Below, in pieces: positions 1 through 5,440 of a stretch of 5,440 nucleotides of DNA. The translations under genes were made by a program, and so were the position numbers. Position 1 is the first letter of the stretch. Each line of letters begins with the position of its first letter. The notes beneath the pieces were generated by a model that was not told where the DNA came from, ran no database searches, and saw only the letters and a program-made list of their open reading frames with translations. Source of the stretch: an uncultured Eubacteriales bacterium (lineage in GTDB: Bacteria; Bacillota; Clostridia; Oscillospirales; Oscillospiraceae). The stretch is taken from contig USAT01000121.1 in NCBI GenBank assembly GCA_900552725.1, positions 1 to 5,440 of the forward strand, written 5' to 3'.

Positions 1-1309
<1,309 letters not shown>

Positions 1310-1379
1310 AATGATTGCCTCCTGTAGCTTTATCTTAAAATTTTTATTTGCTTACTATATTAAAATAGGGAATGACAAT
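1310..1379 (-). other. AT-rich grpE-dnaK spacer with strong dnaK ribosome binding site
   Basis: This 70-base gap is strikingly AT-rich compared with the GC-rich genes on either side. It holds AGGAGG eight bases before the dnaK ATG. I see no CIRCE copy, no convincing -35/-10 pair and no terminator hairpin, so dnaK is most simply read on the hrcA-grpE transcript. A weak imperfect palindrome (ctatattaaaatag, near 1353-1366 on the plus strand) has no clear meaning. An unstructured AU-rich segment here could let ribosomes load efficiently on dnaK or serve as an RNA processing site; that is inference. Confidence 0.6.
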
Positions 1380-1961
1380 TTAGTTGGCTACCTTCACCAT
1401 GGCGAAGCGCAGCACCTTGTCGCCCAGCATGAAGCCCTTCTGGAACACCTCGACCACGGTGTTTTCTCCGGCTTCCTCGTCCTCCACATGCATGACGGCG
1501 TTGTGCTTTTCCGGGTCAAAGGGCTGACCCTTGGCCTCGATCTCCGTGACGCCCAGCTTGGTCAGCGCCTCGCTGAACTGGCGGAGGATCAGCTCCAGAC
1601 CCTGACGGTGGACATCCGCCTCGTCATACTGGGCGATGCCCCGCTCCAGGTTGTCGTACACCGCCAGCAGGGGCTTGATGGTGTCGGCCTTGGCGTCGCC
1701 GTAGATGCTTTCCTTCTCCTTGGCGGTGCGCTTGCGGTAGTTGTCGTACTCCGCGGCCAGACGCAGGTATTTGTCGTTGACGTCTGCCACCAGCTTGGCC
1801 AGGCCCTCCATCTTCTCCATCTGCTCTTTCGTGACGGTGAAGGTCTCGGGGGCAGTCTCCTCAACGGCGGCTTCCGTATTCGCTGTCTCCTCCGTTACGG
1901 GAGCGGTGTTCTCGTTCTCCGGCTCCTGTGCGGGGATATCCTTTTTCTTCTTATCGCTCAT
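1380..1961 (-). CDS. grpE: Nucleotide exchange factor GrpE
   Basis: Cytoplasmic co-chaperone that releases ADP from DnaK and acts as a dimer; 193 residues, normal for the family. Residues 1-45 are a charged, low-complexity, probably disordered tail rich in Lys then Glu/Thr/Ala. Residues about 45-115 form the long dimerisation helix, including LRLAAEYDNYRKRTAKEKE (66-84). The C-terminal beta domain carries the family signature: FDPEKHNAVMHVED (148-161), then VVEVFQKGFMLGDKVLRFAMVKVAN (169-193). The ATG at 1959-1961 overlaps the hrcA stop (ATGA), and an AAAGGAG ribosome binding site lies at 1973-1979 inside the end of hrcA, so translation is probably coupled. It is transcribed with hrcA and presumably dnaK under CIRCE/HrcA control. 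Confidence 0.98.
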   Translation of the reverse strand: MSDKKKKDIPAQEPENENTAPVTEETANTEAAVEETAPETFTVTKEQMEKMEGLAKLVADVNDKYLRLAAEYDNYRKRTAKEKESIYGDAKADTIKPLLAVYDNLERGIAQYDEADVHRQGLELILRQFSEALTKLGVTEIEAKGQPFDPEKHNAVMHVEDEEAGENTVVEVFQKGFMLGDKVLRFAMVKVAN

Positions 1962-3007
1962 TGTATCTCATTCTCCTTTGGGGGAAGTTGGTGCTTTCCG
2001 AACATGCGGGTCAGGCTCTCGGCGAAGTAGCTGAGGCGGGCGGCCACGGTGGCGTAATCCATACGGGTGGGGCCGACCACGCCCACAAGGCCCCGCATGC
2101 CGTCGCCGATGTCATAGCTGGCCACCACCACGCTGCTCTCCTTCAGGGCGTCGTTGACGTTCTCCGGCCCGATGAGGATCTGCATGGCGCTGCCGTCGGC
2201 GGGGACGGGAAGCTGTTCCTTGCTGTCCACCATAAAGTGCATCAGGTCGTGGGCCTTGTCGATGTCCCGGAACTCCGGGAACTTCAGCAGTTGGCTGGCG
2301 CCGTTGGTGAACACCTCGTGCTGCCGGCTCTCCTTCAGAAGCTCGGCGGCATATTCCACCACCTGGTTCAGCAGCAGAAACCACTGGCCGCTGACCTGAT
2401 CCGACAGGTTCATCAGGTGGGCATTCATGTCTGTCGGACTGATGCCCGTAAAGTGGGTGTTCAGCAGGTGGCTGATCTGAGGCAGCGTCTCCGCCTCCAG
2501 CGGCAAGCTCAACGGCATCAGACGGCTTTTCACCCGGCTGTCCGACAGCATCACCACCGCGATCACCGACGCCGTGTCCACGGCGATCAGCTCGAACCGG
2601 CGCACCGTGGCGTCGGCGGTGTGATCCGCCACCGCGTAGGTGGGGTAGTCCACAAAGCTGGACACCATCTGGCCCGTCTTGGCGATCACCTGGTCGGTGC
2701 CCTTCAGCTCCTGCTGCAGGGTGCTGTTGATCTGGGCGGCCTCTTCGTCGGAGATGGGCTTGCGCTCCATCAGCTCGTTGACGTACAGCCGGTAGCCAAG
2801 AGGGGAGGGGATCCGTCCGGCGCTGGTGTGGGGCTGCTCTAAGTAGCCCATGTCGCTCAGTTCCGCCAGCTCGTTGCGGACGGTGGCGGAGCTGACCTTT
2901 TCCGGCATCCGCTGGGCGATGGCCTTGGAACCCAGCGGCTCGGCGGTGTCGATGTAGCTCTCCACCACGATCTTCAATATTTGCTTTTTTCGCGCTGTCA
3001 ATTCCAT
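1958..3007 (-). CDS. hrcA: Heat-inducible transcription repressor HrcA
   Basis: HrcA represses class I heat-shock genes by binding CIRCE as a dimer; in studied relatives its activity depends on GroEL, which links repression to free chaperone. 349 residues, close to the roughly 340-350 usual in Firmicutes. The N-terminal winged helix-turn-helix (about 1-75) includes ARKKQILKIVVESYIDTAEPLGSKAIA, then SSATVRNELAELSDMGYLEQPHTSAGRIPSPLGYRLYV, a strong family signature. The middle and C-terminal parts are the GAF-like/dimerisation region, ending in the typical GLVGVVGPTRMDYATVAARLSYFAESLTRMF. The start at 3005-3007 is supported by the family N-terminus and a GGAG at 3015-3018. First gene of the operon; its own promoter and CIRCE lie directly upstream, so it should be autoregulated. 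The stop overlaps the grpE start by 4 bases. Confidence 0.98.
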   Translation of the reverse strand: MELTARKKQILKIVVESYIDTAEPLGSKAIAQRMPEKVSSATVRNELAELSDMGYLEQPHTSAGRIPSPLGYRLYVNELMERKPISDEEAAQINSTLQQELKGTDQVIAKTGQMVSSFVDYPTYAVADHTADATVRRFELIAVDTASVIAVVMLSDSRVKSRLMPLSLPLEAETLPQISHLLNTHFTGISPTDMNAHLMNLSDQVSGQWFLLLNQVVEYAAELLKESRQHEVFTNGASQLLKFPEFRDIDKAHDLMHFMVDSKEQLPVPADGSAMQILIGPENVNDALKESSVVVASYDIGDGMRGLVGVVGPTRMDYATVAARLSYFAESLTRMFGKHQLPPKENEIQ

Positions 3008-3020
3008 GGCTTTTCTCCGT

Positions 3021-3047
3021 TTAGCACTCGTTATCTCTGAGTGCTAA
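3021..3047 (-). promoter_or_regulatory. CIRCE operator (HrcA binding site)
   Basis: A perfect consensus CIRCE: TTAGCACTC (3021-3029), a 9-base spacer, and GAGTGCTAA (3039-3047). The inverted repeat extends by two further base pairs on each side (3019-3049). It sits 4 bases downstream of the -10 box, so it covers the expected transcription start, and its proximal arm borders the hrcA GGAG. HrcA bound here would block initiation; in the mRNA the repeat could also fold next to the ribosome binding site. Confidence 0.98.
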
Positions 3048-3050
3048 ACC

Positions 3051-3079
3051 AGTGTACCACCGGCAGGGCGGAATGTCAA
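3051..3079 (-). promoter_or_regulatory. Sigma-A promoter of the hrcA-grpE-dnaK operon
   Basis: On the minus strand, a perfect TTGACA -35 box (plus-strand positions 3074-3079), a 17-base spacer and TACACT as the -10 box (3051-3056). Transcription should start near 3044, inside CIRCE. This matches the known CIRCE layout, in which a housekeeping promoter is relieved of HrcA repression on heat stress. Confidence 0.9.
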
Positions 3080-3118
3080 GAGCGGGAGAGTTGAATTATT
3101 TGTGAACAATCGCCCGTT

Positions 3119-3457
3119 TCACCCCTGTTGCGCCGTCATCCGGGTCTCGGCCCAGTCGCTTAACTGCTCCAGGATGGGCAGCAGGGCGCGGCAGTCGTCG
3201 GTGGGGCTGTACTCCACCCGCACCGGCACCTCGGGATACACCGTGCGCACCACAAGGCCGTCGGCCTCCAGCTCACGCAGAGAGGACGCCAGCACCGTGT
3301 TGCTGATGCCGTCCAACTTGTTGCGCAGGGCGTTATACCGCAGCGACCCCGCGTTGACCAGGGCGCAGACGATCTGCACCTTCCACTTGCCGCCGATGAC
3401 GCTCATGGCGTAGTGCAGCGGGCATTTCTCCATGCAGGGACAATCGTAATGGGACAT
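3119..3457 (-). CDS. HxlR-family winged-helix transcriptional regulator
   Basis: A 112-residue DNA-binding regulator of the HxlR (DUF24) family, full length for the group. Seen: conserved Cys-Pro at 12-13, then helix 1 ending in IGGKWK (21-26); a recognition-helix region ISNTVLASSLRELEADGLVV (51-70); and a wing with YPEVPVRVEYSPT (74-86). Some family members (B. subtilis YodB, CatR, HypR) sense quinones, diamide or hypochlorite through an N-terminal cysteine. This protein has that cysteine (Cys12) and adds Cys6 and Cys8 in a CPC motif, plus Cys31 and Cys89. The start at 3455-3457 is supported by AGGAGGAG at 3464-3471. It is divergent to the LysE-type exporter gene, with overlapping promoters, so that gene is its most likely target along with itself. 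The effector cannot be read from sequence. Confidence 0.93.
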   Translation of the reverse strand: MSHYDCPCMEKCPLHYAMSVIGGKWKVQIVCALVNAGSLRYNALRNKLDGISNTVLASSLRELEADGLVVRTVYPEVPVRVEYSPTDDCRALLPILEQLSDWAETRMTAQQG

Positions 3458-3496
3458 GGTAAGCTCCTCCTGACCTTGTTATGAAAATCTGCGCTC

Positions 3497-3524
3497 TTGC
3501 GTTTTCCGGCTATCGTGCTATGAT
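3497..3524 (+). promoter_or_regulatory. Probable promoter of the LysE-type exporter gene
   Basis: An extended -10 box, TGCTATGAT (3516-3524), follows a weak -35 candidate TTGCGT (3497-3502) with a 16-base spacer. Extended -10 promoters tolerate a poor -35. Transcription would start near 3531, about 29 bases before the ATG at 3560. Confidence 0.6.
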
Positions 3525-3531
3525 TATAGCA
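3516..3531. promoter_or_regulatory. Palindromic candidate operator between hxlR and the exporter gene
   Basis: The 16-base sequence TGCTATGATTATAGCA is palindromic except for one central pair (6-base arms TGCTAT/ATAGCA around GATT). It covers both -10 boxes of the divergent promoters. A small dimeric winged-helix regulator bound here would shut both directions, so it is the most likely site for the HxlR-type protein. The palindrome is seen directly; its role as operator is inferred. Part of the symmetry could be chance, because each strand needs a TATAAT-like box here. Confidence 0.5.
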
Positions 3532-3551
3532 GGTAAGAAAAAAGGAGTAAA
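3523..3551 (-). promoter_or_regulatory. Probable promoter of the hxlR-type gene
   Basis: On the minus strand, a perfect TATAAT -10 box (plus positions 3523-3528) lies 17 bases from TTTACT (3546-3551), which matches 4 of 6 consensus -35 positions. The start would be near 3516, giving a leader of about 60 bases. The -35 overlaps the exporter gene's ribosome binding site region, and the -10 overlaps the divergent -10 box. Confidence 0.7.
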
Positions 3552-3559
3552 TAGCCAAT

Positions 3560-4180
3560 ATGAATATCTATCTTCAGGGCCTCACCATGGGCCTTGCCTA
3601 TGTGGCTCCCATCGGCCTGCAGAATCTGTTCGTTATCAACACCGCCCTGACACAGAAGCGCAGCCGGGTCTATCTGGCGGCGCTGATCGTCATTTTCTTC
3701 GACATCACCCTGGGCCTTGCCTGCTTTTTGGGCGTAGGAGCCCTGATGCAGGCGCTGCCGTGGCTGCAGAAGGTGATCCTAGGCATCGGCAGCCTGATCG
3801 TCATCTGGATCGGCATCGGGCTTTTGCGCGCCAAGGCCAGCATGGAGGGCGGACGGGACGTGAACGTGCCCATCTGGAAGGTGATCTCCACCGCCTGCGT
3901 GGTGACGTGGTTCAATCCCCAGGCTATCATTGACGGCACCATGATGCTGGGCGCCTTCCGGGCCAGTCTTCCGGCGGGCAGCGATCTCTTCTTCATCTGC
4001 GGCTTTGCCAGCGCGTCGGTATTGTGGTTCCTGGGCATCTCCACCATCATCTCCCTGTTCAGCGCCAAGTTCAACGACAAGCTCCTGAACATCATCAATA
4101 AAGTATGCGGCGCGGTGATCATCTTCTACGGTCTGAAGCTGGCGTGGAGCTTCATCAAAATGATGGGCTGGGTCGGCTGA
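3560..4180 (+). CDS. LysE/ArgO-type amino-acid exporter
   Basis: A 206-residue inner-membrane transporter of the LysE superfamily, close in length to LysE and ArgO (about 210-230). The family motif PIGLQN is at 17-22. About six hydrophobic segments can be seen, at roughly 5-27, 38-63, 69-90, 107-131, 142-167 and 178-199. An acidic residue lies in the second segment (Asp48, FFDIT), and the conserved TWFNPQAIIDG (116-126) matches the TWLNPHVYLD region of ArgO. ArgO and LysE export arginine or lysine by secondary transport; the substrate here is not determined by sequence. The start is ATG 3560, with AAGGAG at 3542-3547, a rather long 12-base spacing. No terminator follows. Divergent from an HxlR-type regulator rather than the LysR-type regulator often paired with this family. 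Confidence 0.9.
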   Translation: MNIYLQGLTMGLAYVAPIGLQNLFVINTALTQKRSRVYLAALIVIFFDITLGLACFLGVGALMQALPWLQKVILGIGSLIVIWIGIGLLRAKASMEGGRDVNVPIWKVISTACVVTWFNPQAIIDGTMMLGAFRASLPAGSDLFFICGFASASVLWFLGISTIISLFSAKFNDKLLNIINKVCGAVIIFYGLKLAWSFIKMMGWVG

Positions 4181-4221
4181 GAATGAATTGAGTATTCTGA
4201 CGAAAAAAGCGGGAAAAGTTC

Positions 4222-4249
4222 TTGCATATTTCCTAAATCGTGATATGAT
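4222..4249 (+). promoter_or_regulatory. Probable promoter of the FMN-dependent 2-hydroxy-acid enzyme gene
   Basis: The 117-base gap 4181-4297 is AT-rich around here and holds TGATATGAT (4241-4249), an extended -10 box, 16 bases after TTGCAT (4222-4227). A start near 4256 would give a leader of about 42 bases. The gene therefore seems able to be transcribed independently of the exporter gene, although no terminator separates them. Confidence 0.6.
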
Positions 4250-4297
4250 ATGCCATACCTACGCCCTGCGCGGCGATTTGAAAGTGAGGAATGAGAC

Positions 4298-5311
4298 ATG
4301 ACATATCAGGAGATCCTGGATCGCTCCCGCGATCAGATCGGGCCTTTCTGCAAATCCTGCAAGATCTGCAACGGTATGGCCTGCAAGAACACCGTCCCCG
4401 GCCCCGGCGCCAAAGGTCTGGGCACCGGCTTCATCCGCAACTATCAGAAGTGGCAGGAGCTGTGCGTCAACATGGACACCATCTGTGAGAACGGCCCGGC
4501 GGACACCACCTTTGATTTCTTCGGTCATCAGTTGACCATCCCTGTCATGGCGGGCCCCGTGGGCGCCATGCAGCTTCACTATGGCGACAAATATGATGAC
4601 CTGACCTATAACGACCTGCTGGTCACCGCCTGCGCCAAGGCGGGCATCCTGGCCTTCACCGGCGACGGCACCAACCCCGCCGTCATGGAGGCTGCCGTCA
4701 ACGCCATCGGCGAGAATCACGGTGCCGGCGTCACCACCATCAAGCCCTGGAACCAGGAGCTGGTGATGCAGAAGATGGACATGGCCAAGAAGTGCGGCGC
4801 GTGGGCCATCGCCATGGACATCGACGGCGCGGGCCTGCCCTTCCTGAAGAACCTGACGCCGCCCGCCGGCAGCAAGACGGTGGAGCAGCTGAAGGAGATC
4901 GCCGACTACGCCGGTGTGCCCTTCATCCTGAAGGGCATCATGACCGCCAAAGGCGCGGAGAAGGCCGTGAAGGCCGGTGCCAAGGCCATCATCGTGTCCA
5001 ACCACGGCGGCCGTGTGCTGGATCAGTGCCCTGCCACGGCGGAGGTGCTGCCGGAGATCGTGGACGCCGTCGGCAAGGACGTGATGGTGCTGGTGGACGG
5101 CGGCATCCGTACCGGTATGGACGTGTTCAAGGCCCTGGCCCTGGGCGCCAGGGGCGTGCTGATCGCCCGCCCCTTTGTCAACATGGTGTATGGCGGCGGC
5201 GAGGAAGGCCCCGCCGTGCTGGTGGCCAAGCTGAAGGCCGAGCTGGAGGACACCATGCTGATGTGCGGCGCCCACTCTCTGGCGGAGATCGACCGGAGCA
5301 TGGTGCGGTAA
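4298..5311 (+). CDS. FMN-dependent alpha-hydroxy-acid dehydrogenase/oxidase-like protein with N-terminal cysteine cluster
   Basis: A 337-residue TIM-barrel flavoprotein of the glycolate oxidase/L-lactate dehydrogenase (LldD) superfamily, which oxidises 2-hydroxy acids to 2-oxo acids with FMN. The C-terminal half keeps the core: Lys212 (FILKGI), SNHGGRVLDQCPAT (234-247) with catalytic-type His236 and Arg239, VDGGIRTG (266-273) and phosphate-binding LIARPF (288-293). The N-terminal half differs: the usual PRVLRDV-type segment is not recognisable, and there is a cysteine cluster at Cys18, Cys21, Cys24 and Cys29 (C-x2-C-x2-C-x4-C), then VPGPGAKG. From memory, close relatives with this cluster occur widely in Clostridia under the name alpha-hydroxy-acid oxidizing protein; substrate and electron acceptor are unknown to me. 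The start is ATG 4298, preceded by TGAGGA at 4285-4290; ATG 4291 is out of frame. Monocistronic, followed by a terminator. Confidence 0.9.
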   Translation: MTYQEILDRSRDQIGPFCKSCKICNGMACKNTVPGPGAKGLGTGFIRNYQKWQELCVNMDTICENGPADTTFDFFGHQLTIPVMAGPVGAMQLHYGDKYDDLTYNDLLVTACAKAGILAFTGDGTNPAVMEAAVNAIGENHGAGVTTIKPWNQELVMQKMDMAKKCGAWAIAMDIDGAGLPFLKNLTPPAGSKTVEQLKEIADYAGVPFILKGIMTAKGAEKAVKAGAKAIIVSNHGGRVLDQCPATAEVLPEIVDAVGKDVMVLVDGGIRTGMDVFKALALGARGVLIARPFVNMVYGGGEEGPAVLVAKLKAELEDTMLMCGAHSLAEIDRSMVR

Positions 5312-5322
5312 ATAGGAAATAA

Positions 5323-5355
5323 GCAAAGAACGGGATGACCCGTCCTTTGTGTTTT
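5323..5355 (+). terminator. Rho-independent terminator after the FMN-enzyme gene
   Basis: Stem of CAAAG (5324-5328) and ACGGG (5330-5334) pairing with CCCGT (5339-5343) and CTTTG (5345-5349), with one A-C mismatch and a four-base ATGA loop, followed by TGTTTT (5350-5355). It starts 12 bases after the stop codon. Confidence 0.85.
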
Positions 5356-5360
5356 GGAAG

Positions 5361-5440
5361 CTTCACCCGTCGGGGCGAAGAGGCATTTCGTCCCTGCGGG
5401 GACGAGGTACTTTTGGCCGCTGTCCCAAAAGTACCCAAAA
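5361..5440. repeat. Cluster of three adjacent stem-loops, possible interspersed palindromic repeat, cut by window end
   Basis: Three inverted repeats follow one another closely. Hairpin 1 (5361-5380) pairs CTTC-A-CCC with GGG-C-GAAG around a four-base loop, with one A-C mismatch. Hairpin 2 (5388-5405) has a perfect 7-base stem, TCGTCCC/GGGACGA, around TGCG. Hairpin 3 (5406-5435) has a perfect 11-base stem, GGTACTTTTGG/CCAAAAGTACC, around an 8-base loop, and begins on the base after hairpin 2. CCCAAAA then occurs twice (5424-5430 and 5434-5440). There is no coding frame with family support. The pattern resembles intergenic palindromic repeats of other bacteria; copy number cannot be seen from one window. 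Confidence 0.55.

Noticed and set aside
1310..1379. Possible second promoter in front of dnaK
   Set aside because: TTGTCA-like and TATAGT-like boxes occur on the minus strand, but the spacing is only 13 bases; AT-rich sequence gives such matches by chance.
1928..2842. Long open frame on the plus strand opposite hrcA
   Set aside because: It is again in register with the antisense of a well-supported gene, rich in His/Gln/Gly/Val, and has no recognisable domain or ribosome binding site support.
3481..3933. Plus-strand frame starting at 3481 and running into the exporter gene
   Set aside because: It overlaps the LysE-type gene in a different frame, yields an Arg/Gly/His-rich chain, and starts upstream of the predicted promoter.
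4180..4198. Possible hairpin after the exporter gene (AGAAT/ATTCT)
   Set aside because: The stem is only five mostly A-T pairs with a nine-base loop and no T-run follows, so it is not a credible terminator.
4224..4253. Inverted repeat GCATA/TATGC around the FMN-enzyme promoter
   Set aside because: Five-base arms 20 bases apart with mismatches on either side are too short to claim as an operator.
4291..4488. Alternative upstream ATG at 4291
   Set aside because: It is in another frame, gives only 65 residues without family features, and the correct frame from 4298 has a better-placed ribosome binding site.
4259..5326. Long open frame on the minus strand opposite the FMN-enzyme gene
   Set aside because: It is an in-register mirror of a gene with clear family motifs; its product is His/Gly/Leu-rich without any motif.

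Overview
The window looks like an ordinary chromosomal segment of a low-oxygen Gram-positive bacterium. It is probably a Clostridia member, and an Oscillospiraceae-type gut anaerobe is the best guess. Three things point this way: the hrcA-grpE-dnaK gene order behind a perfect CIRCE operator; a DnaK ATPase domain that lacks the roughly 24-residue insert of Gram-negative DnaK; and a GC-rich coding sequence whose 2-hydroxy-acid oxidase-like enzyme belongs to a form I associate from memory with Clostridia. The taxonomic call is inference; no rRNA or other phylogenetic marker is present apart from these proteins.

Left part, minus strand (3119 down to 1): an hxlR-type regulator (3119-3457) is followed on the same strand by the heat-shock operon hrcA (1958-3007), grpE (1380-1961) and dnaK (1309 to the left edge, about 436 residues visible). 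A consensus-like sigma-A promoter (-35 at 3074-3079, -10 at 3051-3056) is followed by CIRCE (3021-3047), placed over the expected transcription start and next to the hrcA ribosome binding site. HrcA should therefore repress its own operon, together with the chaperone genes grpE and dnaK. hrcA and grpE overlap by 4 bases (ATGA); grpE and dnaK are separated by a 70-base AT-rich gap with a strong dnaK ribosome binding site. dnaJ would be expected beyond the left edge.

Middle (3458-3559): a 102-base divergent intergenic region separates hxlR (minus) from a LysE/ArgO-type amino-acid exporter gene (plus, 3560-4180). Each direction has a plausible promoter, the two -10 boxes overlap, and both lie in a 16-base imperfect palindrome. 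This looks like an autoregulated regulator/exporter pair.

Right part, plus strand: a separate promoter (about 4222-4249) precedes a 337-residue FMN-dependent alpha-hydroxy-acid dehydrogenase-like protein (4298-5311). It keeps the catalytic SNHGGR core but carries an unusual cysteine cluster (C-x2-C-x2-C-x4-C) at its N-terminus. An intrinsic terminator follows (5323-5355), and then three further stem-loops run to the right edge (5361-5435), probably part of an interspersed palindromic repeat cut by the window end.

No RNA gene, CRISPR array, transposase or phage gene is visible. I found no clear new defence or mobile system. The items most worth checking are the cysteine-cluster flavoenzyme, the HxlR/exporter switch and the hairpin cluster at the right edge.
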